DNA of 64,000 nt from Pseudomonas marincola (GTDB lineage: Bacteria > Pseudomonadota > Gammaproteobacteria > Pseudomonadales > Pseudomonadaceae), in NCBI RefSeq assembly GCF_900116605.1, contig NZ_FPBC01000008.1, positions 62,001 through 126,000 of the forward strand, in the 5' to 3' direction. The notes beneath the pieces are model-generated. The model saw nothing but the letters and a program-made list of their open reading frames with translations. It ran no database searches and was not told the origin of the DNA. Positions 45,481 through 54,347 of this stretch are shown piece by piece. Each line of letters begins with the position of its first letter. The first letter of the stretch is position 1. A program made the translations under genes and the position numbers.

Positions 45481-46120
45481 ATCACTTAATCAACAGACCG
45501 AAGCCGAACGCACTTACCTGCTGAGCGCGCCAATTATTCAGCAAGCCATGCAGGGGAAGGTGAGCGTAGTCAGCTACATCGCGTTTCTCACCGAAGCCTA
45601 TCACCATGTGAAACATACCATCCCGTTGCTGATGGCCTGTGGCGCCCGCCTGCCCGAGCGCCTTGAATGGTTGCGTGAAGCAACGGCCGAGTACATCGAA
45701 GAAGAGTATGGCCATCAGGAATGGGTGCTTAACGACATTTCCGCCTGTGGTGGCGATAAAGAAGCGGTGCGCCACGGCAGCCCCAAGCTGCCGACAGAAC
45801 TCATGGTCAGCTATGTCTATGACCGCATCGCCCGCGGCAATCCGGTGAGCTTCTTTGGCATGGTCAACGTACTCGAAGGCACCAGCATTGCGCTGGCCAC
45901 GCAGGCTGCCGGGATCATTCAGGACAAATTGCAACTACCACCTCAGGCGTTCAGCTACCTGAGTTCGCATGGTGACCTGGATGTCGGTCACATCGAGTTT
46001 TACAAGGGCCTGATGGACCGTCTTGAAAATGAACAAGATCAGGCCGCCGTGGTGCATACCGCCAAAGTCGTTTACCGGCTTTATGGCGATATGTTCCGCA
46101 GCTTGCCGTTGTCTGCCTAG
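45467..46120 (+). CDS. Heme-oxygenase-like diiron protein (TenA-like / HDO family)
   Basis: 217 residues, all helical. Candidate metal ligands fit the heme-oxygenase-like diiron oxidase pattern: E43 with H46/H47 (FLTEAYHHVKH), E79/E80 with H83 (YIEEEYGHQEW), and DVGHIEFYKG late in the protein. Known members decarboxylate fatty acids to alkenes (UndA) or oxygenate amines; some databases label such proteins TenA-like. ATG 45467 follows GGAG; it overlaps the ligase gene by 14 nt. The exact reaction cannot be inferred from sequence. Confidence 0.83.
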   Translation: MSFYESLNQQTEAERTYLLSAPIIQQAMQGKVSVVSYIAFLTEAYHHVKHTIPLLMACGARLPERLEWLREATAEYIEEEYGHQEWVLNDISACGGDKEAVRHGSPKLPTELMVSYVYDRIARGNPVSFFGMVNVLEGTSIALATQAAGIIQDKLQLPPQAFSYLSSHGDLDVGHIEFYKGLMDRLENEQDQAAVVHTAKVVYRLYGDMFRSLPLSA

Positions 46121-46129
46121 GGGAAATTA

Positions 46130-46936
46130 ATGAATTTATTCGATTGTCGGGTACTGCTCACTGGAGCCAGCGGCGGCATTGGCCAGGCGCTGGCAACGCA
46201 ACTGGTTGCCGAGGGCGCGCGCCTGCTAATAATTGGCCGCCAACTGACACCGCTTAAAGAGCTGGCCGACAAATACCCAGGCAAGGTTGATCTGGTGCAG
46301 GCTGATCTTACCCTGCGTGAAGGGCGCGATGCCGTGAGCGCCGCCGCGCAGCGTTTTGGTGGTTTGAACACGCTGATCAATGCAGCCGGGATCAACAGTT
46401 TCAATCTGCTCGATCATCAGGATGAAGCGGAAATCGCCGCGATGATCAACCTCAATGTAACCTCGACCCTGCAACTGACCCATCGCTTGCTGCCGCTGCT
46501 GCGCCAGCAAGGCCGTGCACTGATCGTCAATCTGGGCTCGACGTTCGGCTCCATCGGCTACCCCGGTTTCACCACCTACTGCGCGAGCAAGTTTGCCCTG
46601 CGCGGCTTCACCGAGGCGCTGCGTCGTGAACTGGCAGACACGCCGATCCGCGTGCTCTATTTCGCCCCGCGAGCCACCCGTACGGCAATGAATGCCAGCC
46701 ACGTGGTCGCCATGAACGATGAACTGAATGTCAGCATGGACGATCCGCAACGTGTCGCCAGGCAATTGATCGACGCGATCGTACGCGAGCGCGAAGAGTC
46801 GTACCTCGGCTGGCCAGAAAAACTCTTTGTACGCCTCAACAGTCTGCTGCCGAAGATGGTTGATTCAGCGCTGCGCAAACAGCTGCCGACCATCCAGCGT
46901 TTCGCCCGTTCAAAGCATCAGGAGAACAAGCCATGA
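46130..46936 (+). CDS. Short-chain dehydrogenase/reductase of the ligase/diiron cluster
   Basis: 268-residue SDR: LLTGASGGIGQALATQL at residues 8-24, INAAGINSF near 83, and YCASK with Tyr and Lys near 150. PRATRTAMN follows, the usual cofactor-site segment. The C-terminal 40 residues are basic and may associate with membranes. It starts 9 nt after the diiron-protein gene and overlaps the TPR-protein start by 4 nt. Likely reduces or oxidises the cluster product. Confidence 0.88.
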   Translation: MNLFDCRVLLTGASGGIGQALATQLVAEGARLLIIGRQLTPLKELADKYPGKVDLVQADLTLREGRDAVSAAAQRFGGLNTLINAAGINSFNLLDHQDEAEIAAMINLNVTSTLQLTHRLLPLLRQQGRALIVNLGSTFGSIGYPGFTTYCASKFALRGFTEALRRELADTPIRVLYFAPRATRTAMNASHVVAMNDELNVSMDDPQRVARQLIDAIVREREESYLGWPEKLFVRLNSLLPKMVDSALRKQLPTIQRFARSKHQENKP

Positions 46937-47595
46937 TGACCCTGCACAACGTAATGCGTAACAGCCTGATCACACTGATGTGCTGCGCGAGCTTGCCCGC
47001 GTTCGCACTGAGCCCGCAGAGCCAGAAAAACCTTGAGCAACTGCAAGCACGCTGGGCCGAAGTAAACTATCAGCTCCCCAAAGAGCAGAAAGAAGCCGCA
47101 TTCGCCAGCCTCAGCGAACAAGCCGGTAAAGCCCTTGGCGCCGAACCCAAGGCACCAGAGTTACTCATCTGGCATGCAATTATTCTGAGCACCTACGCAG
47201 GAGCCAAAGGAGGGCTCGGCGCCTTGAGTCTGGTCAAGGATGCCAAGGCCGATCTCGAACAGGCCATCGCCATAGAACCCAAAGCGCTGGCCGGTTCCGC
47301 TTATACCAGCCTCGGCAGCCTTTATTATCAGGTTCCCGGTTGGCCGGTAGCCTTTGGCGATGATGACAAGGCAGAGCAAATGCTCAAGCAAGCACTGAGC
47401 ATCAACCCGAGCGGCATCGATCCTAACTACTTTTATGGCGACTTCCTGTTCCGCGACAAGCGCTACGCTGAAGCTAAAACGGCTCTGGAGACCGCCCTTG
47501 CCGCCACGCCGCGTCCCGGTCGTGAGTTGGCAGATAAAGGTCGCCGCGACGAAATCAACAAACTGCTCGCAGATGTAAACGCAGTCATGAAGTAA
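46933..47595 (+). CDS. Periplasmic TPR-repeat protein
   Basis: 220 residues. Signal peptide at about 1-26 (MRNSLITLMCCASLPAFA within the first residues). The mature protein has helical repeats resembling TPRs (AKADLEQAIAIEPKALAGSAYTSLGSLYYQ; AEQMLKQALSINPSGIDPNYFYGDFLF; YAEAKTALETALAATP). It has no catalytic motif. Located between the biosynthetic genes and the two-component system, it might deliver or present a ligand to the sensor. That is inference. Confidence 0.78.
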   Translation: MMTLHNVMRNSLITLMCCASLPAFALSPQSQKNLEQLQARWAEVNYQLPKEQKEAAFASLSEQAGKALGAEPKAPELLIWHAIILSTYAGAKGGLGALSLVKDAKADLEQAIAIEPKALAGSAYTSLGSLYYQVPGWPVAFGDDDKAEQMLKQALSINPSGIDPNYFYGDFLFRDKRYAEAKTALETALAATPRPGRELADKGRRDEINKLLADVNAVMK

Positions 47596-47641
47596 GCATT
47601 CGGCTAATCTCATGATAAAAAATCAATCAGGGAATTGAGTG

Positions 47642-48301
47642 ATGCGCATACTGCTGGTTGAGGACGATGTGGCGCTGGCCGATGGTATCCAGATGGCGCT
47701 CAAGCCCGAAGGCTACACCGTCGACTGGGTGCAGGACGGCCGCAGCGCGTTGCATGCCTTGACGGGTGAAAGCTTCGACCTGGCCATCCTTGATCTCGGC
47801 CTGCCGCGTATGGATGGTCTGGAAGTACTGCGCAACTTGCGCGCCGCCGCCAATCCAGTACCGGTACTGGTGCTAACTGCACGCGACTCGACCAACGACC
47901 GGATTACCGGGCTGGATGCCGGCGCCGATGACTATCTGGTCAAACCCTTTGATGTCGCCGAACTCAAGGCACGTTTGCGTGCCCTGCTGCGCCGCAGTTT
48001 CAACCGCCCACAGCCGGCGCTCGAATATCGCGGAATCCGCCTCGACCCTGCCAGCCACGAGATCACCTTTGCAGGCAATCCAGTCAATCTGCCGCGTAAG
48101 GAATTTCTCCTACTGCATGAGTTGATCGCCCAGCCCGGCCGGGTAATGACCCGAGACAAATTGCAGCAGGCACTGTATGGCTGGAATGAGGACGTCGACA
48201 GCAATGCGCTTGAGGTGCACATCCACCATTTGCGCAAAAAGTTCTTCCCCGAGTTGATCCGCACCGTACGTGGCGTCGGCTATCTGGTGGATAAAGCCTG
48301 A
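47642..48301 (+). CDS. Response regulator, OmpR family (QseB/PmrA-like)
   Basis: 219 residues. Receiver domain 1-115 with LLVEDD, the phosphoacceptor in ILDLGLPRMDG (Asp near 51), the Thr of VLTAR and the Lys of VKPFD. C-terminal winged helix about 125-218, with the strongly QseB/PmrA-like stretch LQQALYGWNEDVDSNALEVHIHHLRKKFF. A GTG three nt upstream is also in frame, but ATG 47642 is used. It overlaps the sensor kinase start by 1 nt. The CTTAAT-N5-GTTAAG repeat upstream of the cluster is a plausible target. Confidence 0.93.
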   Translation: MRILLVEDDVALADGIQMALKPEGYTVDWVQDGRSALHALTGESFDLAILDLGLPRMDGLEVLRNLRAAANPVPVLVLTARDSTNDRITGLDAGADDYLVKPFDVAELKARLRALLRRSFNRPQPALEYRGIRLDPASHEITFAGNPVNLPRKEFLLLHELIAQPGRVMTRDKLQQALYGWNEDVDSNALEVHIHHLRKKFFPELIRTVRGVGYLVDKA

Positions 48302-49800
48302 TGATCTCCATTCGCGCACGCACCCTGCTGTTACTGCTAAGCCTGTTATGCGTGGCGCTCAGCATGATTTCCCTGGTCAGCTACCACGACGCTAAACATG
48401 AAGTAGAAGAGCTGTTCGATGCGCAAATGGCGCAGACCGGCCGCCTGCTCGAAGGCATAGTCGGCGCCGACATGCCCCAGCAAGCGCGTACAGCACTGCA
48501 AAGTGCTTTAGATCAGGCGCTTAAATCGCACAACAGCGAGCAGGCCGATCCGCTCGCCACCGGCCACCCTTACGAAGGCAAACTGGCTTTTCAGCTATTT
48601 GATGATCATGGTCGAACGCTGCTGCAGTCAGCCAGTGCACCAACAGATGCTCTGGCGCAACTGCTCATCATCCTGCACCGCGACAAAGCTCTAAAACATG
48701 AGCATGTCGACGGCGAGCCGCTTTCAAGTTTCGGCCGCGCGCTCGTGGGTTATCACAATGTCTCGCTGGCGCAGCACAACTGGCGGTTATTCGTTCTGCA
48801 CGACAACAAGGATAATCACTGGATCATGATTGCCGAGCGTGAGGATGTGCGCGGTGAGCTGGTAGGCAAGATCGCTCTGAAAGCCCTGTTTGCTGACATC
48901 ATCGGCCTGCCTTTGCTTGCCCTGCTGGTGTGGCTGGCCATTGGCTGGGGGCTGGCGCCCTTGAAAGCAATGGCCGAGCGTATTCGTGCGCGCGCGCCAG
49001 ATGACCTGGACCCGCTGTTGTTCAGGCCCTTGCCAACAGAACTGGAGCCTATGGCAGCGGCATTGAACCGACTGTTGCTGCAAGTGAAACAGCTGATCAG
49101 CCAGGAAAAACGCTTCATTGCCGATGCGGCGCATGAGCTGCGCACGCCGCTGGCAGTACTGCGTATCCATGCCCAGAACGCGCAAACGGCTGAAGACCCT
49201 CTAGACCGCAACAAAGCACTCAAACAGCTCAATAGCGGCGTCGAACGGGCGACGCGGGTCGTCGCGCAATTGCTCACGCTGGCCCGGCTAGACCCGCACA
49301 GCGTGCAGCTGAAAATGGTCGAGATCGACTTGCTCGGCTACGTCCGCAATGAGTTAGCTGAGCTGATCCCGCTGGCCTTGGACAAACAGCAGGAGCTGCT
49401 GCTGGAAGCGAACCCAGCCGATGACTTCCGCATCACGGCCGACAGCCCGAGCTTGGGAACATTGTTGCAAAATCTGGTCAGCAATGCAGTGCAGTACACC
49501 CCGCTAGGCGGAAGCATTGAGGTGCATATTGATGCACAATCCGACGCACTGCTGCTGAGGGTTCTCGACAGCGGTGAAGGCGTCGACCCGCAGCTGCGCG
49601 AAAAGCTATTTGAGCGGTTCTATCGCGGCTCAACTGGCGAGGGTGCAGGCCTGGGTTTATCAATTGTGCAGCGGGTGGTGGAATTACATAGAGGCTCCAT
49701 CCGCCTCGACACATCGCCAATGGGCGGCCTTGAAGTGATTGTGCGACTGCCGCGCAACACCCGCACCAGAGCCCAAAATTCGGCGCCCAGCGTGTCATAA
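48301..49800 (+). CDS. Sensor histidine kinase (QseC-like)
   Basis: 499 residues. First membrane helix about 7-27, periplasmic domain about 28-190, second helix about 195-217. The H-box is KRFIADAAHELRTPLAVLRIHAQNAQ-like near residue 275, the N-box NLVSNAVQYTPLGG near 395, DSGEGV and GEGAGLGLSIVQRVVELH the G-boxes. The kinase core resembles QseC/PmrB. The periplasmic domain carries no motif I recognise and should be the signal-binding part. It is the last gene of the cluster. Confidence 0.93.
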   Translation: MISIRARTLLLLLSLLCVALSMISLVSYHDAKHEVEELFDAQMAQTGRLLEGIVGADMPQQARTALQSALDQALKSHNSEQADPLATGHPYEGKLAFQLFDDHGRTLLQSASAPTDALAQLLIILHRDKALKHEHVDGEPLSSFGRALVGYHNVSLAQHNWRLFVLHDNKDNHWIMIAEREDVRGELVGKIALKALFADIIGLPLLALLVWLAIGWGLAPLKAMAERIRARAPDDLDPLLFRPLPTELEPMAAALNRLLLQVKQLISQEKRFIADAAHELRTPLAVLRIHAQNAQTAEDPLDRNKALKQLNSGVERATRVVAQLLTLARLDPHSVQLKMVEIDLLGYVRNELAELIPLALDKQQELLLEANPADDFRITADSPSLGTLLQNLVSNAVQYTPLGGSIEVHIDAQSDALLLRVLDSGEGVDPQLREKLFERFYRGSTGEGAGLGLSIVQRVVELHRGSIRLDTSPMGGLEVIVRLPRNTRTRAQNSAPSVS

Positions 49801-49902
49801 TAACGGCATACGCCAACTCGATATCGCACAACACAAGAGCAAGCCGCCTGCGCAGACCGGTCTTGGGCTAGAGTTGAATCTTTAAACCTGCACAGAATTC
49901 TG

Positions 49903-50901
49903 ATGATGCTCAGCACTGCCCTTTCGAAATTCACGCGCCTGCCATTGGTTAACACCCCAACACCACTGGAGAAACTCGAACGCCTTTCCAGCCAGCTGGG
50001 CACCGGTGTCTGGGTTAAACGTGACGACATCACCCCGTTCGCCCTGGGTGGCAACAAGGTTCGCAAACTCGAGTTTTTGGCAGCCGATGCCTTGGCACAA
50101 AACGCTGATACGCTGGTGACGGCGGGTGCGATCCAGTCCAATCACGTGCGCCAAACCGCTGCCATCGCAGCACGCCTCGGCCTCAAATGCCTGGCGTTGC
50201 TGGAGAACCCGATTGCCAGCAGCGACCGCAACTATCAGAGCAACGGCAACCGTCTGTTGCTCGACCTGTTTACCTGTGAAGTTGAACACGTCGCTAACCT
50301 CGACAACGCCGATGAGCAACTGCAAGAGGCCGCCGATCGTTTGCGCGCAAACGGACGCAAACCCTACATCGTGCCGATTGGCGGCTCCAACGCACTGGGT
50401 GCACTGGGCTACGTCCGCGCCGGGCTTGAGCTTGCCGAGCAAATCAAACTCACCGGCGAGCAGTTCTCGGCAGTGGTGTTGGCCTCGGGTTCGGCCGGCA
50501 CGCACAGCGGCCTGGCGCTCGCACTCGAATACGCTTTGCCCGGTACTCGCGTGGTTGGAGTCACCGTTTCACGCACCGACGCTGCGCAGCGCCCCAAGGT
50601 TGAAGGTTTGCTGCAACGCACGGCAGAACTGCTGAATATCGCCGTGCCGGATGCCCTGCAAATTGAACTTTGGGATGGCTATTTCGCTCCACGTTATGGC
50701 GAGCCCAATGCAGCTACACTGCAAGCAATCAGTTTGCTGGCTGCCACCGAAGGACTGCTACTGGACCCGGTTTACACCGGCAAAGCCTTCGCCGGTTTGC
50801 TTGACGGCATTGCCAACCAACAGTTTGCAACAGGGCCAGTGCTGTTTCTTCACACCGGAGGCTCGCCGGCCTTGTTCGCGTATCACCCTGCCGCAGGTTG
50901 A
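49903..50901 (+). CDS. dcyD: D-cysteine desulfhydrase
   Basis: 332-residue PLP enzyme that breaks D-cysteine into pyruvate, ammonia and sulfide. By recall it matches E. coli DcyD throughout: [27 protein letters not shown] (Lys Schiff base in GGNK), [29 protein letters not shown] and [18 protein letters not shown] related ACC-deaminase function is less likely. Two ATGs at 49903 and 49906 are both possible. The cystine-type ABC importer genes follow, as in E. coli (dcyD beside fliY-yecS-yecC). Confidence 0.93.
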   Translation: MMLSTALSKFTRLPLVNTPTPLEKLERLSSQLGTGVWVKRDDITPFALGGNKVRKLEFLAADALAQNADTLVTAGAIQSNHVRQTAAIAARLGLKCLALLENPIASSDRNYQSNGNRLLLDLFTCEVEHVANLDNADEQLQEAADRLRANGRKPYIVPIGGSNALGALGYVRAGLELAEQIKLTGEQFSAVVLASGSAGTHSGLALALEYALPGTRVVGVTVSRTDAAQRPKVEGLLQRTAELLNIAVPDALQIELWDGYFAPRYGEPNAATLQAISLLAATEGLLLDPVYTGKAFAGLLDGIANQQFATGPVLFLHTGGSPALFAYHPAAG

Positions 50902-51006
50902 TAACGGCTATTAATCCCGTTCATTGGTCGCATCGGCGACTTCTGATTATTTTGTACCACCCCTCGCAGCCAAGCTGCGGGCACACCAGCCTAAGCGAGT
51001 GACACT

Positions 51007-51804
51007 ATGAAGCTAGCTACTTTGCGTCGCCATTTCCTGATCACCAGCCTGGGCCTGATTCTCGGCTCCAGCATGATCAGCAGCACTTATGCCGCCGAGC
51101 TGCTTGAGCACATCAAGAGCACCGGGAAAATCCAGATCGGCCTTGAGGGCACTTACCCGCCGTTCAACTTTCAGGATGCGGATGGCAAACTGACCGGCTT
51201 CGAAGTGGACTTCGCCAAAGCGCTGGCGGCCAAGCTTGGCGTTGAAGCAGCGTTTCAACCGACCAAGTGGGATGGGATTCTCGCGGCCCTCGAATCCAAA
51301 CGTCTGGATGTGGTGATCAATCAGGTGACCATCACCGACGAGCGCAAAAAGAAATATGATTTCTCGACTCCCTACACCGTATCCGGCATTCAGGCACTGA
51401 CCCGTAAAGGTGAAGCCGACAGTATCAAGCAACCCGCTGATCTGGCCGGTAAGCGCGTCGGTGTGGGTCTGGGCACCGCATACGAGACCTGGCTGAAAGA
51501 GAATGTGCCGCAAGCCGACATCAAAACCTACGACGATGACCCGACCAAATTCCAGGACCTGATGGTTGGCCGTCTGGATGTGATTCTGGTGGATCGTCTG
51601 GCAGCCTTTGAAATGGTTGAAAAAACTTCGGGCAAGATGGCCGTGGCCGGAGAGCCGTTCTCACGTCAGGAGTCTGCAGTTGCCATGCGCAAAGGCGACC
51701 CGGAACTGCTCGCCGCGATCGACAAGGCCATGGCCGAGATGCGCGCAGACGGCAGCCTCAAGGCTATTTCCGAAAAATGGTTCAAGTCTGACGTCACCCA
51801 ATGA
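51007..51804 (+). CDS. tcyJ: Cystine-type ABC transporter substrate-binding protein
   Basis: 265 residues. Signal peptide about 1-29 (RRHFLITSLGLILGSSMISSTYA). The mature protein has the family-3 solute-binding signature: IQIGLEGTYPPFNFQDADGKLTGFEVDFA near residues 45-72, with the ligand-binding Arg/Asp positions in the second lobe (DLAGKRVGVGLGTAYE). It matches E. coli FliY/TcyJ by recall. Start ATG 51007. Overlaps the permease gene by 4 nt. Binds L-cystine or related diamino-acid sulfides in the periplasm. Confidence 0.92.
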   Translation: MKLATLRRHFLITSLGLILGSSMISSTYAAELLEHIKSTGKIQIGLEGTYPPFNFQDADGKLTGFEVDFAKALAAKLGVEAAFQPTKWDGILAALESKRLDVVINQVTITDERKKKYDFSTPYTVSGIQALTRKGEADSIKQPADLAGKRVGVGLGTAYETWLKENVPQADIKTYDDDPTKFQDLMVGRLDVILVDRLAAFEMVEKTSGKMAVAGEPFSRQESAVAMRKGDPELLAAIDKAMAEMRADGSLKAISEKWFKSDVTQ

Positions 51805-52469
51805 TCGAAGAAAGCCTACAGCTTGCGATGGACTCGGCGCCCTACCTGCTCAAGGGCGCCATGTACACGGTTGTCCTGAGTATTGGCGGGATGTTCTTTG
51901 GATTGCTGCTGGGCTTCATGTTCGCCTTGATGCGCCTCTCGCGCTTCAAGGTGCTGAACTGGCTCTCGCGCATCTACGTCTCGTTCTTTCGCGGCACGCC
52001 TTTGCTGGTGCAACTGTTCATCATCTACTACGGGTTGCCGCAGGTCGGTATCCAGCTGAGCCCGCTGCTTTCGGCACTGGTCGGCTTCTCGCTGAACATG
52101 GCCGCCTACACTTCGGAAATTCTCCGCGCCGCGATCTCCTCGATCGACCGTGGCCAATGGGAAGCAGCAGCCAGTATCGGCATGAACCGGATGCAGACAC
52201 TGCGCCGCTCAATTCTGCCGCAGGCAATGCGCACCGCCTTGCCGCCGCTGGGCAACAGCTTTATCTCGCTGGTTAAAGACACGGCGCTGGCCGCAACTAT
52301 TCAGGTGCCGGAGTTGTTTCGTCAGGCGCAGCTGATTACGGCGCGCACCTACGAGATCTTCACCATGTATCTGGCAGCGGCATTTATTTACTGGATTCTG
52401 GCGACTTTACTGTCGCACTTTCAGAGCCGCCTTGAGGCGCGCGTCAACCGACACGAGCAGGACTCCTGA
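51801..52469 (+). CDS. tcyL: Cystine-type ABC transporter permease
   Basis: 222-residue inner-membrane permease with about five helices. The HisM-type EAA motif is SIDRGQWEAAASIGMNRMQTLRRSILPQAMRTALPP (in part) near residue 115-145. It resembles E. coli YecS/TcyL. Overlaps the binding-protein gene by 4 nt and the ATPase gene by 1 nt. Works as a homodimer in the family. Confidence 0.92.
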   Translation: MIEESLQLAMDSAPYLLKGAMYTVVLSIGGMFFGLLLGFMFALMRLSRFKVLNWLSRIYVSFFRGTPLLVQLFIIYYGLPQVGIQLSPLLSALVGFSLNMAAYTSEILRAAISSIDRGQWEAAASIGMNRMQTLRRSILPQAMRTALPPLGNSFISLVKDTALAATIQVPELFRQAQLITARTYEIFTMYLAAAFIYWILATLLSHFQSRLEARVNRHEQDS

Positions 52470-53242
52470 TGATTTCCGTGCGTAACCTGACCAAACAATT
52501 CAATGGCCAAACCGTGCTCAAGGGCATCGATCTTGAGGTGAAGGCCGGTGAAATTGTCGCCATCATCGGCCCCAGCGGTTCGGGCAAAACCACCCTGCTG
52601 CGTTGCCTCAATCTGCTTGAAACTCCGGACGGTGGCACCATCAAGGTCGGCGACATAGAAATCGACAGCAGCAAGCCGCTGGGCAAACAGCAAAGCAAGA
52701 TTCGTAAACTGCGCCAGCACGTCGGTTTTGTGTTCCAGAACTTCAATCTGTTCCCCCACCGCACTGCGCTGGAAAACGTGATTGAAGGGCCGCTGATCGT
52801 CAAGAAGGAACCGCTGGCAACCGTGACCGAGCGCGCCATAGCCCTGCTTGCCAAAGTCGGTCTGGCGGGTAAGGAAAACGCCTACCCGAAGCGTTTGTCC
52901 GGCGGCCAGCAACAGCGCGTCGCCATTGCCCGGGCGTTGGCCATGCAGCCAGATGTGATCCTGTTTGACGAACCGACCTCGGCGCTCGACCCGGAACTCG
53001 TCGGCGAAGTGCTCTCAACGATTCGGGCATTGGCGCAGGAACAGCGGACCATGGTGATTGTCACCCACGAGATGAGCTTTGCCCGCGACGTGGCCAATCG
53101 GGCAATCTTTATCGACAAGGGTGTCATCGTCGAACAGGGCGATGCCAAGAGCCTGTTTGGCGCGCCCAAGGAAGAGCGCACGCGCCAGTTCCTCAGCAAG
53201 TTCATCAGCGATGGCGCACCACAAAACTCAGCGCACAGCTGA
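52469..53242 (+). CDS. tcyN: Cystine-type ABC transporter ATP-binding protein
   Basis: 257-residue ATPase. Walker A is IIGPSGSGKTTLLRC near residue 32, the Q-loop VFQNFNLFPH near 90, the ABC signature LSGGQQQR near 145, Walker B VILFDEPTSALDPELV near 168, and the H-loop VTHEM near 203. Resembles E. coli YecC/TcyN. Ends in a clear terminator. Confidence 0.94.
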   Translation: MISVRNLTKQFNGQTVLKGIDLEVKAGEIVAIIGPSGSGKTTLLRCLNLLETPDGGTIKVGDIEIDSSKPLGKQQSKIRKLRQHVGFVFQNFNLFPHRTALENVIEGPLIVKKEPLATVTERAIALLAKVGLAGKENAYPKRLSGGQQQRVAIARALAMQPDVILFDEPTSALDPELVGEVLSTIRALAQEQRTMVIVTHEMSFARDVANRAIFIDKGVIVEQGDAKSLFGAPKEERTRQFLSKFISDGAPQNSAHS

Positions 53243-53264
53243 TGCCTGCCTGAACGACGCGGAG

Positions 53265-53296
53265 AAAAAGACCGGCCTCAGCCGGTCTTTTTATAA
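53265..53296 (+). terminator. Rho-independent terminator of the cystine transporter operon
   Basis: AAAAAGACCGGC (53265-53276) / GCCGGTCTTTTT (53281-53292) with a CTCA loop. Flanking A- and T-runs suit both directions, so it may also stop the converging RHH gene. Confidence 0.92.
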
Positions 53297-53324
53297 TGCT
53301 GCAAACCTCTGGGCCGCTCAACGC

Positions 53325-53633
53325 TTATGCATTGGCCCGCGCCTGCACCACGCTCAGGCCAGTGGCGGGCGCACGCCGCTGCGCCAGATAACGGCTGCAA
53401 CTGACGCGCAGGAACGAGGCAAAATTAACCACTTCGCCACGGTAATCCATAACCTCCTCATACAGCTTGGTGATCAGCTGATTGGTGGTCATGCCGTCAA
53501 TTTCAGCGATTTCGCGCAGAATGTCCCAGAACTGATTCTCCAGGCGCAAAGTGGTGACCACGCCGCAAATACGCAACGAGCGCGAGCGCGACTCGTACAG
53601 AATCGGGTCGGCCTTAACGTACAGCTCACACAT
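53325..53633 (-). CDS. Ribbon-helix-helix domain protein (RHH_4 type)
   Basis: 102 residues. The segment VTTLRLENQFWDILREIAEIDGMTTNQLITKLYEEV (residues 26-61, shown in the translated gene) fits a ribbon-helix-helix DNA-binding fold of the RHH_4 family: a beta-strand with alternating Thr/Arg, then two helices. The C-terminal part FLRVSCSRYLAQRR also matches that family. Function and targets unknown. It lies 28 nt downstream of the DJ-1/PfpI gene on the same strand. Confidence 0.83.
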   Translation of the reverse strand: MCELYVKADPILYESRSRSLRICGVVTTLRLENQFWDILREIAEIDGMTTNQLITKLYEEVMDYRGEVVNFASFLRVSCSRYLAQRRAPATGLSVVQARANA

Positions 53634-53661
53634 AAATCACCTCAGCGTCTGCGGTTTCTGG

Positions 53662-54243
53662 CTACAGCTTGATTTCGGTGCCGAGCAATTGCAAGAAGCC
53701 AGCAAGCCATTTCGGATGCGCAGGCCAAGCTGGCGCCGACGCCAGATTACCTTCGACATGCGCCTCATCGGCAGCAATGTCGATGAACTCGCCACCGGCC
53801 AGACGCACTTCTGGCGCACAGGCTGGATACGCACTGCACGCACGCCCTTCAAGCACACCGGCAGCCGCCAGCAATTGCGCGCCGTGGCACACAGCCGCAA
53901 TCGGCTTGCCCGCAGCAGCCAAAGCCTTGACCAGCGCCAGCACATCCGCATTCAACCGCAGGTACTCGGGCGAGCGGCCACCGGGAACCACCAGCGCGTC
54001 GTAGTCTTCGGCCTTGACCTTGGCAAAGTCGAAGTTGAGCACGAAGTTGTGGCCAGGCTTTTCGCTGTAGGTCTGGTCACCTTCAAAGTCGTGGATGGCG
54101 GTGCGCACGAACTGGCCACTGGTTTTATCCGGGCAAACAGCGTGTACGGTGTGGCCGACCATCTGCAGCGCCTGAAAAGGCACCATCACTTCGTAGTCTT
54201 CCACGTAGTCACCGACCAGCATCAGAATCTTTTTCGCAGCCAT
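53662..54243 (-). CDS. DJ-1/PfpI family protein
   Basis: 193-residue protein of the class-I glutamine-amidotransferase-like superfamily. The nucleophile elbow is [14 protein letters not shown] with Cys followed by His. The N-terminal [23 protein letters not shown] gives the conserved Glu. [15 protein letters not shown] is the usual strand. Size and sequence fit the PfpI/YhbO group, whose members act on glyoxal-damaged molecules or as stress hydrolases. Specific activity is unknown. Confidence 0.9.
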   Translation of the reverse strand: MAAKKILMLVGDYVEDYEVMVPFQALQMVGHTVHAVCPDKTSGQFVRTAIHDFEGDQTYSEKPGHNFVLNFDFAKVKAEDYDALVVPGGRSPEYLRLNADVLALVKALAAAGKPIAAVCHGAQLLAAAGVLEGRACSAYPACAPEVRLAGGEFIDIAADEAHVEGNLASAPAWPAHPKWLAGFLQLLGTEIKL

Positions 54244-54347
54244 GGTTTTCTCCTCACAGGGGTTGGGTTTAGAGAAGTATTGCCCCGCTAAAGCGTAGCC
54301 GGGTAATAGCCCGCGACTACGTTAAACGGCGCAATTGAACATGCCGT

